A stretch of 64,000 nt of DNA from Pseudomonas sp. (GTDB lineage Bacteria; Pseudomonadota; Gammaproteobacteria; Pseudomonadales; Pseudomonadaceae), in the NCBI GenBank assembly GCA_007713455.1, contig VMRT01000009.1, positions 124,001-188,000 on the forward strand. Reading direction: 5' to 3'. Below, piece by piece: positions 57,121 through 64,000 of the stretch. The first letter of the stretch is position 1. Every line of letters begins with the position of its first letter. Position numbers and translations under genes: made by a program. The notes below the pieces were generated by a model. It saw only the letters and a program-made list of their open reading frames with translations. It was not told the DNA's origin and made no database searches.

Positions 57121-60100
57121 TCACAGCAGCTCCACTTTCGGCAGCCAGACGCGGATCAGCGAGAACAGCCGGTCGAGGTCGATAGGCTTGGCCAGATAAT
57201 CATTGGCGCCCGAACGCAGGCAGCGGTCCTGGTCGTCCTTCATCGCCTTGGCGGTCACCGCGATGATCGGCAGCTTGGCGAAGCGGGCATCCTTGCGGAT
57301 TTCCTGCATGGCGGTGAAGCCATCCATCTCCGGCATCATGATGTCCATCAACACCAGGTCGATGCCGGCATCGTGCTGCAGCTTGTCGATGGCCTCCAGG
57401 CCGTTGCGGGCGATCTCCACCAGCGCGCCCTTCTGTTCGAGTGCACTGGTCAGGGCGAAGACGTTGCGCACGTCGTCGTCCACCACCAGGATCTTGCGGC
57501 CCTCGAAGGCCTTCTCGCGGCTGCGCGCGCTTTTCAGCATCTTCTGCCGCTCCGGCGGCATGTCCGACTCGACCTTGTGCAGGAACAGCGTAACCTCGTC
57601 GAGCAGACGCTCCGGCGAGCGCGCGCCCTTGATGATGATCGAGCGCGAGTACTTGAGCAGCGCCGCCTCCTCGTCGCGGGTCAGGTTGCGCCCGGTGTAG
57701 ACGATCACCGGCGGGAAGGAGCAGATGTCCTCCTTGGCCATGCGTTCGAGCAGTTCGCTGCCGTCCATGTCCGGCAACTTGAGGTCGATGATCATGCAGT
57801 CGAACACCGTGTCGCGCAGCAGCTCCAGGGCCTGAGCACCGAACTCAACGGCGGTGATCTCGATGTCCACGTCCTCGATCAGCCGCGACATGCTCTCGCG
57901 TTGCAGGGCGTCGTCCTCGACCAGCAGGATGCGTTTGACCTTCTGCGCCAGCTTGGCCTCCAGCCGGCTGAAGACGTCCTTGAGTTCTTCGCGGGTGGTC
58001 GGCTTCATCGCGTAGCCCACCGCGCCCATCTGCAGCGCCGCTTCCTTGCGATCCTCCACCGATACCACATGCACCGGGATATGCCGGGTTGCGGGATTTT
58101 CCTTGAGCCGTTCGAGCACCGTCAGACCGGAGTGATCCGGCAGACGCATGTCGAGCAGGATCGCGTCCGGCTTGTACTGCAGCGCGGTATCGAAGCCGTC
58201 GTCGGCGTTCTGCGACAGTAGACAGCTGTACTGCAGTTCATGCGCAAGATCGTGGAGGATGCGCGCGAACTGCGGCTCGTCCTCGATCACCAGCACGCAG
58301 CGCTCCTTGAACGGGAATCTGTCGCGGTCATCGGCCAGGCGCTGCGGTACCGCGGCGGCGGCACGATTCAGCAGCTCACGCTCGTCGTGACGGATCGGGG
58401 CTTTGCTCGGCACAAGCGCCGGTTTGCTGCTCGACTCCGGCTGGCGACTCGGTTGCGCCACTTCCGGCTCGGCGACGAGCGCTTCGCTGTAGTTCTGCGG
58501 CACGACCAGGGTAAAGGTGCTGCCGGCGCCCGGCTGGCTCTGCACTTCGATTTCTCCGCCGAGCAGATTGGCCAGCTCGCGGGAGATCGACAGGCCCAGA
58601 CCGGTGCCACCGTAACGGCGGTTGGTGGTGCCGTCGGCCTGGCGGAATGCCTCGAAGATCGCCGCCTGCTGCTCCTGGGCGATGCCGATGCCGGTGTCGC
58701 GCACGGCGAAGGCCAGCAGGTCGTCGTCGCGCGGTTCGACGCGCAGCGTCACCGAGCCTTTCTCGGTGAACTTGAAGGCATTGGCCAGCAGGTTCTTGAT
58801 GATCTGCTCCAGGCGCTGGCGATCGCTGAACAGACTGGCCGGCAGGTCATCGGCAAGCTCCACGCTGAACTGCAGGGATTTCTCCATGGCCAGCGGCAGG
58901 AACAGATTCTTCATGCCGTCGACCAGGCGGGTGAGGATGGTCAGCTCTGGATGCACCTCGAGCTTGCCGGCTTCCACCTTGGAGATGTCGAGGATGTCGT
59001 TGATCAGCGTGAGCAGGTCGTTGCCCGCCGAATAGATGGAGCGGGCGAACTGCACCTGATCGTCGCTGAGATTGCCCTCGGGGTTGTCGGCCAGCAGCTT
59101 GGCCAGGATCAGCGAGCTGTTCAGCGGCGTACGCAGCTCATGGGACATATTGGCAAGGAATTCGGACTTGTAGCGGCTGGCGCGCTGCAGCTCGTCGGCG
59201 CGCTGTTCGAGCATCAGCTGCACCTCGTTCAGGCGCTGATTCTTCTCGTCCATCTGGTCGCGCTGGCGCGCCAGTTCCTCGGTCTGCTCGGCCAGCTGCT
59301 CGTTGGTCTGCTCCAGCTCGGCCTGCTGTTCTTCCATATGCGCCTGGGACTCGCGCAGGGCGTTGGACTGCTCTTCCAGTTCCTCGTTGGCGGCGCGCAG
59401 TTCTTCCTGCTGCACCTGCAGCTCCTCGTTGAGCTGCTGGGTTTCGGCGAGCACCTTCTGCAGGCGCTGACGATAGCGCGCCGCCTCGATGGCCGAGCCG
59501 ATGCTCGGGACGATGCGCCGCAGCAGCTCGCTGTCCTGCTCGCGCAGCGGCCGCAGGAAACCCAACTCGATCACGCCGTTGAGCATGCCGCTGTCTTCCA
59601 CCGGCACGATAAGCACCGAGCGTGGCGCCGTGTTGCCCAGCCCGGAGGTCACCTTGAGGTAGTCCGCCGGCAGGTCTTCGAGCGTCATCACCCGCCGCTC
59701 CAGCGCAGCCTGGCCGACCAGGCCGTTGCCGATGTCCAGCGTGCGCGCACTCTGCAGATGATCCGGGTCGTAGGCATACTCGGCGACGCGCTGCAGCTTG
59801 CCATCCTGCACCACGTAGAGCGCGCCGACCGCCGCATCGATGTAGCGTGAAAGGAAATTCAGCACACCCTGACCTAGGGCTGGCAAGGCCAGTTCGCCGA
59901 TAATGGAGTCACCAAGCTGGGTCTGCCCGGTGCGGTACCAGGCCTGCTGCTCAAGCGCCTCGGAATGGGACTGCTGCCGCTGCAACGACTGCGAGTAGCT
60001 TTCCGACAGCGAGGTCAGGTCACGGCGACCGAGGTACACCAGCACGCCGCTGAAGACCAGGCTGAACAGCAGGAAGCCGCCGATCAGTGCGGTGGTGACC

Positions 60101-60642
60101 ACCTCCGATACGTCGGTGCGCTCGCTGCGCAGCTGGCGTTCGCGGGCGATGAAATCGTTGAGCAGGCGGCGCTGATCCTCCTTCAGCTCAAGCCCACGCT
60201 TGCTCTGCACGTCCTCGACGACGGACTGCCCTTGAGCACGTTGTGCGATCAGATCCTCGGCAAAGACCAGCCATTGGCTATGCAGCATGGCGATGCGCTC
60301 GACGCGCTCGAGCTGCTCGGCGTCATCGGCCGAGTAGTCGCGCATCAGTTCCAGCTGCTCTTCGAACAGCGGCCGCTCGCGCTCGTAGGGCTCGAGAAAG
60401 CGCGTCTCGCCGGCGATCAGGTAGCCGCGCATCGAGGACTCGATGTCGTTAAGCATCTTCTGCGATTCGTGGGCATAGGCCACGCCCTGAACCGAACGCT
60501 CGACCCATTGGCCGACGCTGAGCAGGTAATAGACGATCGCACTGAAGAAGAAGGCGCTGAGAAAGCCGAAACCCAGTGGCACGGCCACATTGCGGTTGAG
60601 AATCCGCCTGAAATTGCTCTGATCGATGAAGGACTCGCTCAT
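57121..60642 (-). CDS. Membrane hybrid histidine kinase: CHASE3-GAF-HisKA-HATPase with three receivers
   Basis: 1173 residues. First membrane helix about 21-43 (PLGFGFLSAFFFSAIVYYLL), periplasmic CHASE3-like helical domain (about 45-185), second helix (LIGGFLLFSLVFSGVLVYLG, near 190-210), GAF (about 245-390), a long coiled coil rich in Glu/Gln (390-490), HisKA (FLANMSHELRTPLNSSLILAKLL, His near 508), and HATPase (DTGIGIAQEQQAAIFEAFRQADGTTNRRYGGTGLGLSISREL). Then three receivers: CVLVIEDEPQ/LLDMRLPDHSG, RILLVEDDALQ/IIDLKLPDMDG and KILVVDDDVRN/LMDIMMPEMDG, all with phosphoacceptor Asp. No HPt domain is seen, so phosphate must go to outside partners. First gene of the four-gene signalling cluster. 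Confidence 0.93.
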   Translation of the reverse strand: MSESFIDQSNFRRILNRNVAVPLGFGFLSAFFFSAIVYYLLSVGQWVERSVQGVAYAHESQKMLNDIESSMRGYLIAGETRFLEPYERERPLFEEQLELMRDYSADDAEQLERVERIAMLHSQWLVFAEDLIAQRAQGQSVVEDVQSKRGLELKEDQRRLLNDFIARERQLRSERTDVSEVVTTALIGGFLLFSLVFSGVLVYLGRRDLTSLSESYSQSLQRQQSHSEALEQQAWYRTGQTQLGDSIIGELALPALGQGVLNFLSRYIDAAVGALYVVQDGKLQRVAEYAYDPDHLQSARTLDIGNGLVGQAALERRVMTLEDLPADYLKVTSGLGNTAPRSVLIVPVEDSGMLNGVIELGFLRPLREQDSELLRRIVPSIGSAIEAARYRQRLQKVLAETQQLNEELQVQQEELRAANEELEEQSNALRESQAHMEEQQAELEQTNEQLAEQTEELARQRDQMDEKNQRLNEVQLMLEQRADELQRASRYKSEFLANMSHELRTPLNSSLILAKLLADNPEGNLSDDQVQFARSIYSAGNDLLTLINDILDISKVEAGKLEVHPELTILTRLVDGMKNLFLPLAMEKSLQFSVELADDLPASLFSDRQRLEQIIKNLLANAFKFTEKGSVTLRVEPRDDDLLAFAVRDTGIGIAQEQQAAIFEAFRQADGTTNRRYGGTGLGLSISRELANLLGGEIEVQSQPGAGSTFTLVVPQNYSEALVAEPEVAQPSRQPESSSKPALVPSKAPIRHDERELLNRAAAAVPQRLADDRDRFPFKERCVLVIEDEPQFARILHDLAHELQYSCLLSQNADDGFDTALQYKPDAILLDMRLPDHSGLTVLERLKENPATRHIPVHVVSVEDRKEAALQMGAVGYAMKPTTREELKDVFSRLEAKLAQKVKRILLVEDDALQRESMSRLIEDVDIEITAVEFGAQALELLRDTVFDCMIIDLKLPDMDGSELLERMAKEDICSFPPVIVYTGRNLTRDEEAALLKYSRSIIIKGARSPERLLDEVTLFLHKVESDMPPERQKMLKSARSREKAFEGRKILVVDDDVRNVFALTSALEQKGALVEIARNGLEAIDKLQHDAGIDLVLMDIMMPEMDGFTAMQEIRKDARFAKLPIIAVTAKAMKDDQDRCLRSGANDYLAKPIDLDRLFSLIRVWLPKVELL

Positions 60643-60796
60643 TGGTTTCCTTTCCGTATACCCGACGCGGGCAACTGTGTGTAGGCGTCACCCACGGGCG
60701 ATCGCGCACGGTTAGCGGCGTTTTCTTGAGTGTTTCGCGCGTGATTGGTTCCGTAGCGCAGGAAGCGCGACTCTACACGGCCAGGGGAGGGAGTTC

Positions 60797-60823
60797 AAAA
60801 GCAGCCCGGTCGACCGGGCCGCT
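60797..60823 (-). terminator. Probable terminator after the YqaE-family gene
   Basis: The minus strand has CAGCGGCCCGGT-CG-ACCGGGCTGCTTTTG; CCCGGTCGACCGGG (60805-60818) is a perfect palindrome at the stem tip, followed by TTTT. It lies just beyond the stop at 60829. Confidence 0.65.
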
Positions 60824-60828
60824 GACCA

Positions 60829-60987
60829 TCAACGACGAGCGATGATCCAGACCGCGTGGATGATGCCGGGGATATAGCCGAGCAGGGTGAGCAGGATGTT
60901 GAGCCAGAACGCGCCGGCGAAGCCTACCTGGAGGAACACGCCAAGCGGTGGCAGCAGTATCGCGATAATGATGCGGATGAGGTCCAT
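60829..60987 (-). CDS. YqaE/Pmp3 family small membrane protein
   Basis: 52 residues. It starts MDLIRIIIAILLPPLGVFLQ and continues VGFAGAFWLNILLTLLGYIP, then GIIHAVWIIARR: two hydrophobic helices with the family signature LLPPLGVFL and LLTLLGYIPGIIHA. Family members respond to osmotic, cold or membrane-potential stress. Second of two tandem ATGs (60987) chosen because it lies six bases after GGAG; the first (60990) is possible. Too short for usual ORF cutoffs. A long antisense frame across it is not credible. Confidence 0.93.
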   Translation of the reverse strand: MDLIRIIIAILLPPLGVFLQVGFAGAFWLNILLTLLGYIPGIIHAVWIIARR

Positions 60988-60998
60988 CATGGTCTCCG

Positions 60999-61059
60999 TC
61001 AGGTAAGTGTGGCCATATGCGGCTTACCTGAATCGACCGGAACAGCGCAGAGGGGTTCC
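60999..61059 (-). promoter_or_regulatory. Possible envelope-stress (AlgU/RpoE-type) promoter and inverted repeat before the YqaE gene
   Basis: On the minus strand GGAACCC (61053-61059), 16 bases, TCGAT (61032-61036) resembles the AlgU pattern GAACTT-N16-TCTGA. Just downstream TCAGGTAAG (61023-61031 read forward as its complement) and CTTACCTGA form a 9-bp inverted repeat (60999-61007 with 61023-61031) that ends directly before the CGGAG ribosome site. It could be an operator or a leader hairpin. Known stress induction of this family makes AlgU control plausible but unproven. Confidence 0.4.
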
Positions 61060-61090
61060 TTCCACGCTGCTGGCGGAGCGCCGCTGCCGA

Positions 61091-61414
61091 GGGGCAGCGG
61101 GCTGAAGTCCGAGGGCGACCGGATAAGCCGCCGAGGGCATCGGTTAGATGCACGGAGGGGGAAGACGCAGCCCGTCTTTCACGTGGGCATCGTTGCGTCA
61201 TGCCGCTTCGCCTTTTGAGCCAAGGGGCGGCGCCGAGCGTATCGCTTAGCCTGCTAACAATCTCAGACGAAAGGCGTAGACGCCATTGGCCATTGGTCGA
61301 TAGCCGCGCATTTCGCTCGGGCTCATCCGAACTCCCCCATGCCCGCACGGGTCGTCTAAGCAGACCGCGGGCCGCCGAGCGCGACCGCCAACTGCAACGA
61401 TCAGAGGACTTCTC
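61091..61414. other. Intergenic region without recognised gene
   Basis: About 320 bases between the YqaE promoter and the SDR gene. All frames are short or antisense-like. I see several GC-rich self-complementary words (for example around 61075-61105, CGCCGCTGCCGAGGGGCAGCGG) but no convincing promoter, RNA gene or terminator. AGAGGACTT at 61402-61410 is the ribosome site of the SDR gene. Confidence 0.5.
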
Positions 61415-62407
61415 ATGCCAGAACCAATCGCGGTGATCTGCGGCGCAACCGCTGGCGTCGGCCGCGCGACCGCCGAGGCCTTTGCCACGGCCGGCTACCG
61501 GGTCGCGCTGATCGCCCGGGGGGAACAGGGCCTGCGCGACACCCGCGATCAACTCGAAGCACTGGGCGCGACGGTGCTGGCGATTTCCGCCGATGTCGCC
61601 GATGCCAAGGCGCTGGATGCCGCGGCCAGCCGCATCGAGTCGGAGCTGGGGCCGATCGATGTCTGGGTCAACGCGGCGATGGCGACAGTGTTCGGCCCCT
61701 TCGCGTCCCTGACCGCCGAGGAAATCCGCCGCGTCACCGAGGTGACCTACCTCGGTAGCGTGCACGGCACGCTGGCTGCGCTGCGCCACATGCGCCCACG
61801 CAACAGCGGCACCATCGTCCAGGTCGGCTCGGCACTGGCCTACCGCGCCATCCCCTTGCAGTCGGCCTATTGCGGCGCCAAGTTCGCCATTCGCGGCTTT
61901 ATCGATTCGCTGCGTTGCGAGCTGATCCACGACAACAGCGCCATTCGCCTGAGCATGGTTCAGCTGCCGGCGCACAACACCCCGCAGTTCGATTGGGCAC
62001 GCAACAAGATCGGCTGGCGCGCGCAGCCGGTGCCGCCGATCCACACACCGGAAGTCGCGGCGCGGGCCATCCTCCGTGCGGCGCGTGAAGCACCCCGGGA
62101 GCTGTGGGTCGGCACGGCCAGCCTGAAGGCGATCATCGGCACGCTGTTCATGCCAGGCCTGCTCGATCGCATGCTCGCGCGGCAGGCCTGGGACGGACAG
62201 CTGGTGCCCGAGCGCGTGGCGGAAAACCGTCCGGACAACCTGTTCGAGCCAGTCGAAGGCCTGCACTCGACCGACGGCCGCTTCGGCGATCAGGCGCAGT
62301 CACATGCGCTGACCATCAGCGCGGCGAATGTAGGCAAGCTGGCCCTGGGCGCCGGCGCCCTGCTGGCACTGGGTGCAGGTTGGGCATTGGGCCGAGGCCG
62401 ACGCTAG
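61415..62407 (+). CDS. SDR family oxidoreductase with C-terminal membrane anchor
   Basis: 330 residues, short-chain dehydrogenase/reductase. NAD(P)-binding IAVICGATAGVGRATAEAFATAGYRVALIARGE at the N-terminus (TGxxxGxG variant GATAGVG, so an Ala-Thr replaces the usual Thr-Gly), DVWVNAAMATVFGPF near residue 85, catalytic Ser in IVQVGSALAYRAIPLQSAYCGAKFAIRGF with YxxxK near 151-155. The last 25 residues (LALGAGALLALGAGWALGRGRR) are a hydrophobic anchor. Substrate unknown. Start ATG 61415 after AGAGGACTTCTC. Convergent with the small membrane protein; the two stops overlap (62404-62407). Confidence 0.88.
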   Translation: MPEPIAVICGATAGVGRATAEAFATAGYRVALIARGEQGLRDTRDQLEALGATVLAISADVADAKALDAAASRIESELGPIDVWVNAAMATVFGPFASLTAEEIRRVTEVTYLGSVHGTLAALRHMRPRNSGTIVQVGSALAYRAIPLQSAYCGAKFAIRGFIDSLRCELIHDNSAIRLSMVQLPAHNTPQFDWARNKIGWRAQPVPPIHTPEVAARAILRAAREAPRELWVGTASLKAIIGTLFMPGLLDRMLARQAWDGQLVPERVAENRPDNLFEPVEGLHSTDGRFGDQAQSHALTISAANVGKLALGAGALLALGAGWALGRGRR

Positions 62408-62601
62408 CGCTCAGGCGGCCGCGGCGAACGCTTGCGACGGATGTTGAGCCAGGACAGCACGGCCAGCGCCAGCATCGCACCGGTCATGTTGTAGTTGCCG
62501 ATGGCGGCATAGCCGACGGCCGCCAGCGAGCAGGCGGCGAAGCCGATCCAGCGCACGGCGCCCATCATCTTCTCCACGGTCTTGCTGCGCGGCGCGGGCA
62601 T
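62404..62601 (-). CDS. Small membrane protein of unknown function
   Basis: 65 residues from ATG 62601: MPAPRSKTVEKMMGAVRWIG, then two hydrophobic helices (FAACSLAAVGYAAIG and MTGAMLALAVLSWLNI) and a basic tail RRKRSPRPPER. A TTG start at 62700 in the same frame is possible but gives an unconvincing N-terminus. The ATG shares one base with the stop of a 23-codon reading frame that has its own strong ribosome site, so translation may be coupled. No family is recognised. Confidence 0.55.
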   Translation of the reverse strand: MPAPRSKTVEKMMGAVRWIGFAACSLAAVGYAAIGNYNMTGAMLALAVLSWLNIRRKRSPRPPER

Positions 62602-62672
62602 CAGCGCAGCCCATCCTGCCGGCTTCTCGATACGGGCGCGGAGCGCTTGTCGGGGCAAGGAATCATCGGCAT
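62601..62672 (-). CDS. Possible 23-residue leader peptide coupled to the small membrane protein
   Basis: On the minus strand GAGGAG lies two bases before ATG 62672 (and eight before a second ATG two codons in). The frame MPMIPCPDKRSAPVSRSRQDGL ends with TGA at 62603-62601, overlapping the next ATG as TGATG. Good ribosome site and exact coupling argue for translation. The composition (Arg, Ser, Pro) gives no function. It could be a leader or chance. Confidence 0.35.
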   Translation of the reverse strand: MPMIPCPDKRSAPVSRSRQDGLR

Positions 62673-62720
62673 ATCTCCTCGTTCTGGAGGCGACGGACAA
62701 CCATCCCTCTGCACCTGTGA

Positions 62721-62732
62721 GGTGTTAACACC
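62721..62732. repeat. 12-bp perfect palindrome GGTGTTAACACC
   Basis: Lies between the divergent small membrane protein and NfeD genes (gap 62673-62850). A likely protein-binding site for one or both; the regulator is unknown. Confidence 0.5.
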
Positions 62733-62850
62733 GAGCAGAGTTCAGCGATTGCGCCGCACCGCGACACACTCGCGCAGCAATCGGCGCGCGAGCAGCCGTC
62801 GTCTACGCTGAAATGACCGGCAGTATCCTGCACTGCCCGAGGAGAGCGCC

Positions 62851-64000
62851 ATGCTCCGCTCCATGCGCCTGCTGCGCTGGTCGCTGGCCTTGCTGCTGTT
62901 GCTGGCTGGCCCCGCACTGGCTGCGGCGCCGGTCACGCTGCTGCGGGTCGACGGCGCCATCGGCCCGGCCAGCGCCGACTACCTGCTGCGCGGCCTCAAA
63001 CATGCCCGTGACGAGGGGGCACAGCTGGTAGTGCTGGAATTGGACACCCCCGGCGGGCTGGACACGTCGATGCGCGCGATCATCAAGGCGATCCTCGCCA
63101 GCCCGATCCCAGTCGCCACCTACGTCACCCCCAGTGGCGCCCGGGCGGCCAGCGCCGGCACCTACATGCTCTACGCCAGCCATGTCGCGGCGATGGCGCC
63201 GGGCACCAACCTTGGCGCGGCGACGCCGGTGCAGATCGGTGGCATGCCCGGCGCACCGCCCGAGCAGCCGCAAGGCGAGCGGGACGAGCCATCCAAGCCC
63301 CCCGGCGATGCCATGAGCCGCAAGCAGGTCAACGACGCCGCCGCCTATATCCGCGGCCTCGCCCAGTTGCGCGGACGCAATGCCGAGTGGGCCGAGCAGG
63401 CCGTGCGCGAGGCGGTCAGCCTGTCGGCGAGCGAAGCGCTGGAACAGAGGGTGATCGACTACCTGGCGCGCGACGTTGCCGACCTGCTGCGCCAGCTCGA
63501 CGGCAAAACCCTCGCCACCGTCGAGGGTGACGCCACGCTGAGCACCGCCGACGCCCCGCTCATCGAGCACGCACCCGACTGGCGGGTGCGCCTGCTGGCG
63601 GTGATCACCAACCCGAGCGTCGCGTTGATCCTGATGATGATCGGCATCTACGGGCTGATCCTCGAATTCTCCAACCCCGGCATCGGCGCCGGCGGCGTGC
63701 TCGGCGGCATCTGTCTGATCCTGGCGCTGTATTCGCTGCAGCTGCTGCCGGTGAACTACGCCGGCGTGGCGCTGATCCTGCTCGGCATCGCTTTCATGGT
63801 CGCCGAAGCGTTCCTGCCGAGCTTCGGCGTGCTCGGCATCGGCGGCGTGGCCGCGTTCGTCGCTGGCGCGGTGATCCTCATCGATACCGAGGTGCCGGGT
63901 TTCGGCATTCCGCTGAGCCTGATCGTGCCGCTGGGCATGGTCAGCGCACTGCTGGTGTTCGGCATCGTCGCCATGGCGCTGAAGGCGCGACGGCAGCGCC
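62851..64000 (+). CDS. NfeD/STOPP family membrane serine protease (ClpP class), partial
   Basis: 383 codons to the window edge from ATG 62851, seven bases after GAGGAG. Signal-like start MLRSMRLLRWSLALLLLLAGPALAA. Protease domain (about 25-235): VTLLRVDGAIGPASADYLLRGL, LVVLELDTPGGLDTSMRAIIKAIL, and ARAASAGTYMLYASHVAAMAPGTNLGAATPV with the nucleophilic Ser in SAGTY near residue 101; a Lys near the SRKQVNDAAAYIRGLA segment is the likely partner. Then four or more membrane segments (LILMMIGIYGLILEFSNPGIGAGGVLGG onward). Members work with stomatin-like proteins, usually encoded next; that gene would lie beyond the window. Confidence 0.92.
   Translation, partial: MLRSMRLLRWSLALLLLLAGPALAAAPVTLLRVDGAIGPASADYLLRGLKHARDEGAQLVVLELDTPGGLDTSMRAIIKAILASPIPVATYVTPSGARAASAGTYMLYASHVAAMAPGTNLGAATPVQIGGMPGAPPEQPQGERDEPSKPPGDAMSRKQVNDAAAYIRGLAQLRGRNAEWAEQAVREAVSLSASEALEQRVIDYLARDVADLLRQLDGKTLATVEGDATLSTADAPLIEHAPDWRVRLLAVITNPSVALILMMIGIYGLILEFSNPGIGAGGVLGGICLILALYSLQLLPVNYAGVALILLGIAFMVAEAFLPSFGVLGIGGVAAFVAGAVILIDTEVPGFGIPLSLIVPLGMVSALLVFGIVAMALKARRQR

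Noticed and set aside
60773..62266. 497-codon minus-strand open frame
   Set aside because: Runs antisense to the SDR gene and out of frame over the YqaE gene; no domain seen.

Overview
The window is a high-GC gammaproteobacterial chromosome segment. Gene content and order point to a Stutzerimonas (Pseudomonas stutzeri group) pseudomonad. The LPS core, ilvE, glnE, aceEF, dipA and msrA order is the one I remember from Pseudomonas aeruginosa, and there is a zeaxanthin-glucoside type crt cluster. I see no rRNA, tRNA, CRISPR array, phage or intact insertion sequence. The exact species is not decided.

Layout. 1-9865 (minus strand) is a tightly overlapped LPS inner-core operon: waaF, waaC, waaG, waaP, three more kinase-like genes, a carbamoyltransferase, a family 2 glycosyltransferase and the start of a further gene cut by the window edge. 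ilvE (9940-10863) and glnE (10913-13858) lie upstream on the same strand. Divergent from glnE are aceE and aceF (14123-18802), preceded by two identical-core palindromic operators. Next come an exported hypothetical protein, a DipA-like GGDEF/EAL protein, msrA, and, unmarked by any ORF, a minus-strand Rsm-type small RNA (about 23044-23172) with two GacA-type upstream activating sites. Two acyl-CoA dehydrogenase genes flank a membrane GGDEF protein; the second has a canonical promoter overlapped by two PsrA-type boxes. 28926-33825 holds a small conserved gene and bioB-bioF-bioH-bioC-bioD with a BirA-type operator. comF-like, srkA, rlmJ and a nitronate monooxygenase-like gene follow.

37906-45640 is a carotenoid island: crtZ (plus) convergent with fni-crtX-crtY-crtI-crtB (minus), and crtE divergent from fni. 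A 265-bp MITE-like element with TA target duplication lies exactly between crtZ and crtB and supplies the last base of the crtZ stop codon. 45743-54399 holds a third acyl-CoA dehydrogenase, nhaP2, mscK and selO. 54509-60642 (minus) is a signalling cluster: a three-receiver hybrid histidine kinase, CheR, a receiver-less CheB and a receiver-kinase protein. The end holds a 52-residue YqaE/Pmp3 protein, an SDR oxidoreductase, a small membrane protein and the start of an NfeD-family protease.

Most interesting: the Rsm-family sRNA beside msrA, the MITE that forms the crtZ stop, and the shared operator and mirrored promoters between fni and crtE. The bio and crt blocks appear to sit between genes that are adjacent in P. 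aeruginosa, so this is a rearranged or accessory stretch. Calls of homology and gene order rest on memory of the families; no search was run.
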